Shown: one piece after another, positions 1-8,046 of the stretch
Layout: each line of letters opens with the position of its first letter
How positions within the stretch are numbered: the stretch's first letter is position 1
Origin: Sterolibacterium sp052034445
Lineage (GTDB): Bacteria; Pseudomonadota; Gammaproteobacteria; Burkholderiales; Rhodocyclaceae
Length of the DNA: 16,744 nucleotides
Direction of reading: 5' to 3'
Assembly (NCBI GenBank): GCA_052034445.1
Contig: JBPOIN010000037.1
Location: forward strand, 1 to 16,744
Notes under the pieces: generated by a model
The model's database searches: none
Told to the model about the DNA's origin: nothing
Seen by the model: only the letters and a program-made list of their open reading frames with translations
Program-made: the position numbers and the translations under genes

Positions 1-263
1 ATGCGGTGCTGGCGAAGGCGATGGACGAGAAATCGCTGCGTCAGGTGCAGGCGAGCATCGCGGCGAAGAAGGTGAGCATGTCGCGCGATGAAGCGGTTGA
101 ACTGGCAGACCGCGCCAGAACTTTCAAGAAGGAACGTGGCCGCCTGCCGGACATCAATTCCGCCGATCCGTGGGAAAAGCAGATGGCTGAAGGCGTGGCG
201 GCGTTTGCACGGTACAAGGCGCAGGAATTGGCCGCCAAACAGAGTGGGCTGAACAATGGCTGA
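1..263 (+). CDS. C-terminal end of a helicase-like protein (5' truncated)
   Basis: The reading frame is open to the left edge, so only about the last 86 residues are visible and no start codon can be assigned. No helicase motif lies in this part. The call rests on recall of large DEAD/DEAH-type helicases that precede this kind of GIY-YIG gene and end in a similar charged helical tail with a GRLP...DPWEK pattern. The tail (F-KKERGRLP, then DPWEKQMAEG) resembles the N-terminal part of the next protein. The TGA stop lies inside the next gene: ATGGCTGA gives an 8-bp overlap, which suggests translational coupling and joint function. The gene is probably part of a DNA-processing or defence-type cassette. 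The helicase identity is inference and needs the upstream sequence. Confidence 0.55.
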   Translation, partial: AVLAKAMDEKSLRQVQASIAAKKVSMSRDEAVELADRARTFKKERGRLPDINSADPWEKQMAEGVAAFARYKAQELAAKQSGLNNG

Positions 264-1443
264 CATCGACGAAGACGAGCTGCTGGCCGATCTCGGGATT
301 GAAGTCGCCCCCCTCAAGGTTTCCAGCCGAACCCCGCGCGAGGAACGCATCATCGCCGGCTTCGAGGACATTCTGCGTTTCCACCAGACCCACGGCCGCG
401 CCCCGCAGCATGGCGAAGACCGCGACATCTTCGAGCGCCTGTATGCCGTGCGCCTGGATCAGCTGCGCAAGCTGCCGGAAGCGCAGACCCTGCTGGCCGG
501 GCTGGATAGTCCCGGCTTGCTCTCTGGTGCGGCAGCGGCTTCGGTAGATGCGGATGATCTGGACGAAGATGAACTCCTGGCTGAGTTGGGGATTGGCGAT
601 GAGCCCGCCGATCAGGGCGACATCAGCGTATTGCGCCACGTACGTTCCAGCACTGAGAAGCGCGCGGCGGAGGAGATCGCCGATCGCACGCCGTGCGCGG
701 ATTTCGCGCGCTTCCAGCCGTTGTTCGAGGCAGCGGCAGAAGGGCTCAAGGCGGGAACCTGGATGACCCGGCCCTTCGTCAGGAACGCCAGTATCGAATT
801 GGGGGATTTCTTCATCATTGGCGGCCAGGTCGCTTACGTCGCCGAAATGCATGAGGGCGCCAGGACCAAGGATGGACGCGACAACCCGCGCCTGCGCGTG
901 ATTTTCGATAACCAGACCGAAAGCAACCTGTTGCTGCGCTCACTTTCGCGTTCGCTCTATCCAGACGGCAACACGCCCGTTGGTCGCCGCCTGATCGTCA
1001 AGGACGATGGCCCGCTGTTTGGCGCTGCGCCAGAGCCTGACGATATTGAAAGCGGAACCATCTATGTGCTGCGCAGCCTGTCCAGCCATCCGTTTGTCGC
1101 CGAGCACCGCGAGTTGATCCACAAGATCGGTGTCACCGGCGGCAAGGTGGAGACCCGCATCGCTGGCGCGGAAAAGGACGCCACGTATCTGCTGGCCGGC
1201 GTGGAGGTGGTGGCGACGTACAAGCTCCACAACCTGAATCGCACCAAACTGGAAAACATCTTCCACCGCGTATTCGCTGCCGCACAGCTTGATTTGACCA
1301 TCGAAGACCGCTTCGGAAATCCGGTCCAGCCGAGGGAATGGTTTTTGGCGCCGTTGCAGGTGATTGACGAAGCGGTTCAGCGCATTCGCGATGGGTCGAT
1401 TACCGAGGTGATCTACGACCCGAAGACGGCGCGGCTGGAGTAG
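256..1443 (+). CDS. GIY-YIG nuclease family protein (T5orf172/Mug113-like)
   Basis: The protein is 395 aa and starts at the ATG overlapping the preceding stop. Residues 1-115 hold two copies of a short acidic motif (DIDEDELLADLGI at 3-15, DLDEDELLAELGI at 101-113) around a helical module with HGRAP and DIFERLYAVRLDQL at about 33-75. Residues 120-250 form a conserved region ending in RVIFDN-TESN. The C-terminal GIY-YIG-like domain covers about 265-375: GTIYVLRS (267-274) is the GIY strand, HKIGVTGG (289-296) the YIG strand, R301 the likely conserved arginine, and E333 in KLEN the likely metal-binding glutamate. GIY-YIG enzymes cleave DNA with one metal ion. The key residues look intact, so it is probably active. 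The target is unknown. Coupling to the upstream helicase-like gene suggests a two-protein DNA-processing unit, possibly anti-phage defence, which is unproven. Confidence 0.85.
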   Translation: MADIDEDELLADLGIEVAPLKVSSRTPREERIIAGFEDILRFHQTHGRAPQHGEDRDIFERLYAVRLDQLRKLPEAQTLLAGLDSPGLLSGAAAASVDADDLDEDELLAELGIGDEPADQGDISVLRHVRSSTEKRAAEEIADRTPCADFARFQPLFEAAAEGLKAGTWMTRPFVRNASIELGDFFIIGGQVAYVAEMHEGARTKDGRDNPRLRVIFDNQTESNLLLRSLSRSLYPDGNTPVGRRLIVKDDGPLFGAAPEPDDIESGTIYVLRSLSSHPFVAEHRELIHKIGVTGGKVETRIAGAEKDATYLLAGVEVVATYKLHNLNRTKLENIFHRVFAAAQLDLTIEDRFGNPVQPREWFLAPLQVIDEAVQRIRDGSITEVIYDPKTARLE

Positions 1444-1485
1444 GTCGGGGTTCAGACCGACAAGTCGGGTTGAAAACCCACCTAC
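1440..1485. repeat. REP-like palindromic element with GTAGG head
   Basis: The element is bounded by GTAGG (1440-1444) and CCTAC (1481-1485). Inside are two small inverted repeats: GTCGG/CCGAC (1444-1448 and 1457-1461) and GGGTT-GAA-AACCC (1467-1479). A GTAG head followed by imperfect hairpins is the hallmark of REP sequences mobilised by RAYT (TnpA-REP) transposases in several Proteobacteria. No RAYT gene is in the window. The TAG at 1441-1443 that ends the GIY-YIG gene is part of the GTAGG head. It may also act as a transcription terminator or mRNA stabiliser. Copy number elsewhere in the genome is unknown. Confidence 0.6.
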
Positions 1486-1916
1486 AGCAAAGAGGCGCGC
1501 CGAGGGTTCCGTGGCTGCGCTGATCAGATCGCAACACCGCTGGTGCTGCGTTTGAAATTCGGTAATGGCAAATGGTTTTTTAGTTCTGTTCGACTTTGCC
1601 TGCCGGCCTTGCAGGGATTGAGTATTGCTGCGGAAAATCTGCATGCTTGTGATTTTGCTTTGCGTGATCCACTGTTTTCAAGGCTGCTGGCGTATCGTGC
1701 GGTGACTTCGTTATTTATTCGCCATATATCATTGCCGCGCCCAGCAAATAATCCGGCCCGCTCCCTCTCAAGCTGTTACACTCCGGCCGCGCTGGCTTTC
1801 GCATCAGTCTGTCGCCGCGCTTCGCGTTGAACTCTTTCTGCGCGTCTCATACCCGTAAGTGATTCATCCAGACTGGTTCGTGCCACGCACGCAGGGTGAG
1901 TCCAGGAGCTTCCAAT
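1486..1916. other. Gene-free region and probable long leader of the RNA helicase
   Basis: No coding frame here looks real: the one open frame (1543-1830) gives a protein with no recognisable domain, biased composition and no ribosome binding site. Base composition is more AT-rich than in the flanking genes between about 1555 and 1760. The best -10-like hexamer is TATCAT at 1727-1732, with only a weak GTGACT at 1702-1707 and a 19-nt spacer, so no promoter is called with confidence. If transcription starts near there, the helicase mRNA would have a leader of roughly 175-180 nt. No tRNA or known riboswitch was recognised. Confidence 0.4.
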
Positions 1917-3263
<1,347 letters not shown>

Positions 3264-3279
3264 TTCTGATCGTCAGGAG

Positions 3280-3316
3280 GCGCGCCGCTTTCCGGGCAGA
3301 TCTGGATGCGGCGCGC
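3280..3316 (+). terminator. Candidate terminator downstream of rhlE
   Basis: A 9-bp perfect inverted repeat, GCGCGCCGC (3280-3288) and GCGGCGCGC (3308-3316), starts 17 bp after the rhlE stop. The loop is 19 nt. The following bases (GCCGGTTTGGTTATC) are only modestly T-rich, so this may be a weak or factor-assisted terminator. The rest of the gap to the convergent gene (3264-3462) holds no gene. Confidence 0.45.
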
Positions 3317-3462
3317 GCCGGTTTGGTTATCGGTCATGGCTTTGAAAGTCATCCCCGTTTTCCTCTCCCCAAACATCTTTTAATCCTGCTGCAATTTTGC
3401 GTGTTTCAGGCGAGCGGCTCAGGCAACGTTACGCGTTTTTCGAGCCACTGCCTTTGTGCGTG

Positions 3463-4929
3463 TCAGAACAATTCTGCGCGTTCGTAATTCTCGGATTCGC
3501 TGGCGGCCGGCGGGTAGCCAACACGGAAGCCGCCCCAGTGACGTCCCTTGACGTAGATCGGCACCGAGAGGTCATGCATGATTTCGCCGGTATCGCGCTT
3601 GTAGGTCTGAACGAGCACCTGTTGCGTATGGGCGCCGCAACGTGCTCCGGTTTTGTCATTGAATATGCGCTTGGTTCGGTTGCCTACCAGATCCTTGGCT
3701 GGGTCTCCTGTCAGAGGCTGGCAGAATTTGTTGTTATGGGTCGGCACGTAGCCGCGCAAATCGGCGCAGATGGCGAATACGGCTTCCGGGTGCTTGGGAA
3801 AGAATGATTCCTGGATGTTGGGGAGCACCCGGTCAGTGAAGTGGTCGAACGGGGTCGAAAATTTCTGGGGCTCGGTCTTTGGTATCGGTTTGTATTGGTC
3901 GGAGAATAGATCAATCAGGGAGATTTCTCCTTGATCGATGGCCCGTTCGAATGTTTTTTCGATCGCATCGGCGAGCGAGCGCGCTGTTTTGTAGATGCGC
4001 GTGTGCACGGAGTCGATGTCATGGGTCACCATCAGGCTAAAGGCTTGCTCTCCGGGCTTTTCGCTCAAGGCGGCGGCATGCAACAGCTCGTTTTGAAAAC
4101 GGCCCATTCTGATGTATCCCTCCTGAGCCAGACTTGCAATGCTTTCGGCCTTGGCGGTTGTGGCGTGAGCGTCAGCGACAATGGCGGCAACCAGATCATC
4201 TGTTGCTACGGCGTCGTCGAGAATGCTGCCCAATTGCACGCCGACTTCTTGCGCAGTGGTCGCGACGCGGCTGGATTGTGTGCTCAAATTGGCGATGCTG
4301 TTGACGGAGTCCACCGCTTGCGAATGAATGTCGACGACGACTTGCGTGATTTCCTGTGAGGAGGCGATTGCGGATTCGGCCAGTTTGCGGACTTCGTCGG
4401 CGACCACGGCAAAGCCGCGTCCTTGTTCTCCTGCGCGCGCTGCTTCAATGGCGGCATTGAGGGCCAGCAAGCTCGTTTGTTTGGCGATTTTCTGAATCGA
4501 AGAAGATGCCCGGTTAATGCGCTCGATTTCTTCCGCGAGTTGCTTGATCTTCGTTTCGGCTTGCAGCACTTGTTGTGCCATCGCGCTCATGTTGGTGACG
4601 ACATCCCGTAATACCCGAGTCCCGGCATCCGCCTTTTCACGTGTGCGCTGCGCGGCTTCTGCAGCATGCAGGGCTCGATCGGTCATGGTGCTGGCGACCT
4701 CCTGAATCGACAGGGATTCATCGGCCATGGTGTTTGACTGATGAGCGGCTTGGGCCGACTCGCTGGTTAATCTGGTCAGGTTATGACAGACATGGGCGAA
4801 CGACACGCCGGTGTTTTGCAATGTGTCGTACAGATCCTGTTCGATGGCGCCGAGGTTTTGCGCGGCTATGCCTTCTTCTTGTTGCTGCGGCGTGGAGGAG
4901 GGCTTTTTAAATCGAAGAAATGAGAGCAT
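3463..4929 (-). CDS. Soluble methyl-accepting chemotaxis protein with C-terminal sensory domain
   Basis: The protein is 488 aa, with no signal peptide or membrane segment, so it is a cytoplasmic chemoreceptor that should signal through CheA/CheW. Residues 25-290 are coiled coil with the conserved hairpin tip at about 137-190 (IQKIAKQTSLLALNAAIEAA, then RAGEQGRGFAVVADEVRKLA). Residues about 300-472 form a C-terminal sensory domain with LRGYVPTHNNKF (391-402), NRTKRIFND (417-425) and VPIYVKGRHWGGFRVGY (456-472), a Cache-like domain I recall at the C-terminus of many proteobacterial receptors. The ligand is unknown. The extreme C-terminus lacks a recognisable NWETF-type CheR/CheB tether. The ATG start has AGGTGA (4933-4938) just upstream. 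The gene stands alone, with no chemotaxis genes nearby. A sigma-28-like promoter match lies just upstream. Confidence 0.92.
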   Translation of the reverse strand: MLSFLRFKKPSSTPQQQEEGIAAQNLGAIEQDLYDTLQNTGVSFAHVCHNLTRLTSESAQAAHQSNTMADESLSIQEVASTMTDRALHAAEAAQRTREKADAGTRVLRDVVTNMSAMAQQVLQAETKIKQLAEEIERINRASSSIQKIAKQTSLLALNAAIEAARAGEQGRGFAVVADEVRKLAESAIASSQEITQVVVDIHSQAVDSVNSIANLSTQSSRVATTAQEVGVQLGSILDDAVATDDLVAAIVADAHATTAKAESIASLAQEGYIRMGRFQNELLHAAALSEKPGEQAFSLMVTHDIDSVHTRIYKTARSLADAIEKTFERAIDQGEISLIDLFSDQYKPIPKTEPQKFSTPFDHFTDRVLPNIQESFFPKHPEAVFAICADLRGYVPTHNNKFCQPLTGDPAKDLVGNRTKRIFNDKTGARCGAHTQQVLVQTYKRDTGEIMHDLSVPIYVKGRHWGGFRVGYPPAASESENYERAELF

Positions 4930-5387
4930 CGGTCACCTGTCTTATCGAGGCTGCCTGAAATTGTTTTAATTTTTCGTTCGGGTCACTGCTTGCATCAGAG
5001 GACTAACGTGTATTGCCACAGATACCATCTTCGGATGATGAACCCAGTACCAAGCTCATCATGCCCACCCCATCCATTCGCTTCTTGAGAGGCGGCGGCT
5101 GACTCACCTGTTATTTCAACCAAGTTTCAAATGGGCTGTTTCACGTTAAGCCCAAAGCGCATCTAGCGGAGAAATCGACTACGGTCATTATGCATTCAGC
5201 CGAATCATGCACGATGATTGAATAACTTGGCAATCTGATATGGCGACGCTTGTTGTCTTGATCAGATGCTCAGATTGTCGTTTCGGAAAAGAGCGGATGT
5301 TTGCAGAGGGGAAGCATCCTTCAGTTCATGGCCAGCGATGCCAAATCTGCCGGCAACGCACAATGGATCGGCGCCAAAGGCCTTGTA
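4930..5387. other. Gene-free region between recQ and the chemoreceptor gene
   Basis: No frame here looks coding. Beyond the promoter match next to the chemoreceptor, the only clear structure is an inverted repeat CAATCTGA (5231-5238) and TCAGATTG (5270-5277), with TCAGAT repeated twice in the right half. Its loop is 31 nt and no T-run follows on either strand, so it is not a convincing terminator. No strong terminator was found just after recQ. Confidence 0.4.
4942..4968 (-). promoter_or_regulatory. Candidate sigma-28 (FliA) promoter for the chemoreceptor
   Basis: On the minus strand TAAA (4968-4965) is followed after exactly 15 nt by CTCGATAA (4949-4942), a 6/8 match to GCCGATAA with the spacing used by flagellar sigma-28. 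Its position directly before a chemoreceptor gene supports it. Against it, the expected start of transcription, near 4935, would fall within the AGGTGA ribosome binding site and leave an almost leaderless mRNA. Confidence 0.35.
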
Positions 5388-7202
5388 TTAACAGCGGTTG
5401 AGAACTCCCAGCAACGCTGTGCCGTAACGCTCGGCCTTGGCGGCGCCGATGCCGCTGACCTGCAGAAGTTCGTCCGGCGTCGCCGGACGTGTGGCGGCCA
5501 GCTCGCGCAGGGTCTTGTCATGCAGGATCACATAGGCCGGCACGCCCTGTTCGCGCGCGAGTTCGGCGCGCCATTGGCGCAGGGCTTCGTAACGCGGATC
5601 GTCGCTGCTGCTGCCGGCGCCCGGATGCCACGGATCGGCTTTGCTGCGTGCGGTCTTGCGCGTTTTTTTGCTCGGGCTGTGGCGGCGCAGCATCAGCGTG
5701 GTTTCACCCTTCAGCACCGGGCGCGCAGCTTCGGTGAGTGTGAGGCCGCCGTAGCGCTGGGCGTCGGCGTGCAGCAGGCCGCTGGCCAGCAACTGGCGGG
5801 CGACGCTGCGCCAGGCGGCGTCGTCGAGATCGGCGCCGATGCCGAAGGTCGGTAGCTGGTCGTGGTTGAACTGGTCAACTTTTTCGCTGCGCTTGCCGCG
5901 CAGCACGTCGATCAGGTGTGCGGCGCCGAAGCGCTGGCCGGTACGGACCGCCGTCGAGAGCAGTTTCTGGGCGGCCACCGTGCCGTCCCAGAGTTGCGGC
6001 GGGGTGATGCAGGTGTCGCAATTGCCGCACGGCGTGGTGGTTTCGCCGAAATAATTCAGCAGTACGGTGCGCCGACAGCCGGCGGCCTCGCAGTAGGCCA
6101 GCATGGCGTCGAGCTTCTGGCGTTCGATGCGTTTCTGTTCCTCGGGGGCGGCGGATTCGTCGATGCGTTGCCGATGGATGACGACATCATTCAGGCCGTA
6201 GGTCATCCAGGCTTCGGCGGGTTCGCCGTCGCGGCCGGCGCGGCCGGTTTCCTGGTAATAGGCTTCGAGGCTCTTGGGCAGGTCGAGGTGGGCGACGAAG
6301 CGCACGTCGGGTTTGTCGATGCCCATGCCGTAGGCGATGGTCGCCACCATGACGTCGCCTTCGTCGCGGACAAAGCGCTGGTGGTGTTCGCGCCGTTGTT
6401 CGTTGCTCATGCCGGCGTGATAGGGCAGGGCGGCGATGCCCTGCTCGCACAGCCAGGCGGCGGTTTCGTCGACTTTCTTGCGCGACAGGCAATACACGAT
6501 GCCGGCCGAGCCGCGATGGGCGGCGAGGAAGTCGAGCAGCTGGCGGCGCGGGTTGTCGCGTTCGACGATGGTGTAGCGGATGTTGGGGCGGTCGAAGCTG
6601 GCGACGAATTCGCGCGCGCTCTCAAGGCCCAGGCGCGCGCGGATTTCGCTGCGTGTTAGGGCGTCGGCCGTGGCCGTCAGGGCGATGCGCGGCACGGCGG
6701 GGTAGCGTTCGTGCAGCGTGCTGAGCTGGATGTATTCGGGGCGGAAGTCGTGGCCCCATTGCGAGACGCAGTGCGCTTCGTCGATGGCGAACAGCGCCAG
6801 CCGGCCGCTGTCGTTGAGGCGGTCGAGCAGGGCCAGGAAGCGCTCGGTGAGCAGGCGTTCAGGGGCGACGTAGAGCAGGTCGAGTTCGCCCTTGAACAGG
6901 CGGCGTTCGGTGGCGCTGGCGGTTTCGTAATCGAGCGAGGAGTTCAGGAAGGCGGCGCGCACGCCGGCCTGCAGCAGCGCATCGACCTGGTCCTGCATGA
7001 GTGCGATCAGCGGCGAGACGACGATGCCGATGCCGGGACGCAGCAGCGCGGGGATCTGGTAGCACAGTGATTTGCCGCCGCCGGTCGGCATGAGCACGAG
7101 GGCGTCGCCGCCCGCACAGAGGTGGTCGACGATCTCGGCCTGGGCGCCGCGAAATGCGCTGTAGCCGAAGACCGAGCGCAGGATGTCGAGGGACGTGCTC
7201 AT
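5388..7202 (-). CDS. recQ: ATP-dependent DNA helicase RecQ
   Basis: The 604-aa 3'-to-5' DNA helicase acts in recombination and replication-fork repair. Visible parts: Walker A MPTGGGKS (38-45); DEAH (141-144) followed by the aromatic-rich loop CVSQWGHDFRPEY; helicase C-terminal motifs GIVYCLSRKKVDE (234-246) and QETGRAGRDGEP (318-328, motif VI); zinc site C376, C392, C395, C398; winged helix at about 405-500; HRDC domain at about 534-604 after a basic linker (510-525). The length is typical. The start MSTSLDILRSVFGYSAFRG matches the family. The frame stays open much further upstream, but that would run through lpxH. The start codon overlaps the lpxH stop (ATGA) and has no Shine-Dalgarno sequence, so translation probably depends on lpxH translation. 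It is the last gene of the run. Confidence 0.97.
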   Translation of the reverse strand: MSTSLDILRSVFGYSAFRGAQAEIVDHLCAGGDALVLMPTGGGKSLCYQIPALLRPGIGIVVSPLIALMQDQVDALLQAGVRAAFLNSSLDYETASATERRLFKGELDLLYVAPERLLTERFLALLDRLNDSGRLALFAIDEAHCVSQWGHDFRPEYIQLSTLHERYPAVPRIALTATADALTRSEIRARLGLESAREFVASFDRPNIRYTIVERDNPRRQLLDFLAAHRGSAGIVYCLSRKKVDETAAWLCEQGIAALPYHAGMSNEQRREHHQRFVRDEGDVMVATIAYGMGIDKPDVRFVAHLDLPKSLEAYYQETGRAGRDGEPAEAWMTYGLNDVVIHRQRIDESAAPEEQKRIERQKLDAMLAYCEAAGCRRTVLLNYFGETTTPCGNCDTCITPPQLWDGTVAAQKLLSTAVRTGQRFGAAHLIDVLRGKRSEKVDQFNHDQLPTFGIGADLDDAAWRSVARQLLASGLLHADAQRYGGLTLTEAARPVLKGETTLMLRRHSPSKKTRKTARSKADPWHPGAGSSSDDPRYEALRQWRAELAREQGVPAYVILHDKTLRELAATRPATPDELLQVSGIGAAKAERYGTALLGVLNRC

Positions 7203-7999
7203 GGTTGTGCGGCGGCTGGTGTGGCTGGTGTTGTGGCGGGTTGTGGCAGCAGCACGAATTCGCAGCCGTGGGGTGTGCAGCGCAGAAAGTTGCCGGCGTC
7301 TGCGCCCTGTTCGCGCCAGTCGCCGAGCACCCAGCGTTCGCAGGTGTGATTGTCGATGCGCAGCTTGTGGTGCGCGCGGCGATGGGTGTGGCCATGGATC
7401 AGGCGCGGGTAGCCCTGCGCGCGCAGGGTTTCGGCGAGCGTGGCCGGATTGACGTCCATGATCGCGGCCGGCTTGATCTGTTTCTCGGTTTCGCTCTGCT
7501 GGCGCAGGGCTTCGATCTGCGCCTTGCGCTCGGCGAGCGGACGGGCGAGAAATTCCTGCCGCCATGCGGGCGTGCGTACCGTGGCGCGGAAGGCCAGATA
7601 GGCCGTGTCGTCGCTGCACAGCAGGTCACCGTGCATGAGCAGGGTGGGCACACCGGCGAGATCGAGCAGGGTCGGGTCGTTGAGCAGTGTGGCGCCCGTG
7701 GCGGCGACGAAGCCGGCGCCGATCAGGAAATCGCGGTTGCCGGGCAGGAAGTACAGCTGGCAGCCCTGCGCGCCGAGTTGCTTGAGTGCTGCGCAGATCT
7801 GTGCGTTAAAAGGCTCGGCCGGGTCGTTGAGTGTGTCGTCGCCGGGCCAGTATTCGAACAGGTCGCCGAGGATGTACAGCGCTGCCGCATGGCGCGCCTG
7901 GCTGGCGAGAAAGTCGAGAAACAGCGTGGCGATCGCCGGCCGGCTGGCGTGCAGATGCAGGTCGGAGATGATCAGCTGGGTCAAGGGAAGGGGACTCAT
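7199..7999 (-). CDS. lpxH: UDP-2,3-diacylglucosamine diphosphatase LpxH
   Basis: LpxH hydrolyses UDP-2,3-diacylglucosamine to lipid X and UMP at the inner membrane, an early committed step of lipid A synthesis. The calcineurin-like metallophosphatase motifs are intact: SDLHL (12-16, D13 and H15), GDLFEYWPGDD (45-55, D46), GNRD (87-90), MHGDLLCSDD (122-131, H123) and HGHTHRRA (202-209, H204 and H206). At 266 aa it is about 20 residues longer than typical, because of an Ala/Pro/Thr-rich tail (252-266). The start at 7999 has GGGAG (8011-8007) 7 nt upstream, but that site lies in the arm of a hairpin. Its TGA overlaps the recQ ATG by 4 nt. Confidence 0.95.
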   Translation of the reverse strand: MSPLPLTQLIISDLHLHASRPAIATLFLDFLASQARHAAALYILGDLFEYWPGDDTLNDPAEPFNAQICAALKQLGAQGCQLYFLPGNRDFLIGAGFVAATGATLLNDPTLLDLAGVPTLLMHGDLLCSDDTAYLAFRATVRTPAWRQEFLARPLAERKAQIEALRQQSETEKQIKPAAIMDVNPATLAETLRAQGYPRLIHGHTHRRAHHKLRIDNHTCERWVLGDWREQGADAGNFLRCTPHGCEFVLLPQPATTPATPAAAQP

Positions 8000-8000
8000 G

Positions 8001-8034
8001 AACCGGCTCCCATGCGGTTCGGTGGGAGCCGGTT
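8001..8034 (-). promoter_or_regulatory. Hairpin sequestering the lpxH ribosome binding site
   Basis: AACCGGCTCCC (8001-8011) and GGGAGCCGGTT (8024-8034) form a perfect 11-bp inverted repeat with a 12-nt loop. In the minus-strand transcript the 3' arm carries GGGAG, the only Shine-Dalgarno sequence for lpxH, and ends one base before its ATG. A competing 5-bp hairpin is possible: loop bases AACCG (8019-8015) can pair with CGGTT (8005-8001), leaving GGGAG in a 9-nt loop. A run of nine C in the transcript (G at 8035-8043) precedes it. No T-run follows, so it is not a standard intrinsic terminator, although attenuation after ppiB cannot be excluded. Confidence 0.55.
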
Positions 8035-8046
8035 GGGGGGGGGCGC

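Noticed and set aside
154..852. A 232-codon minus-strand frame
   Set aside because: It lies opposite the GIY-YIG gene in high-GC sequence and its product matches nothing recognisable.
1543..1830. A 95-codon frame upstream of the RNA helicase
   Set aside because: No ribosome binding site, no domain, and a composition unlike the neighbouring genes.
1896..1916. GTG start extending the RNA helicase by 7 residues
   Set aside because: It would swallow the AGGAG ribosome binding site that is well placed for the ATG at 1917.
3414..3455. GGCTC/GAGCC and AGGCA/TGCCT inverted repeats as a terminator for the chemoreceptor gene
   Set aside because: The arms are only 5 bp, interlocked, with long loops, so they are not convincing.
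5301..6659. Long plus-strand frames opposite recQ
   Set aside because: They are GC-rich antisense frames across the RecQ motifs, with Ala/Gly/Val-biased products.
7203..7619. N-terminal extension of RecQ
   Set aside because: It overlaps lpxH in another frame and adds residues with no similarity to RecQ.
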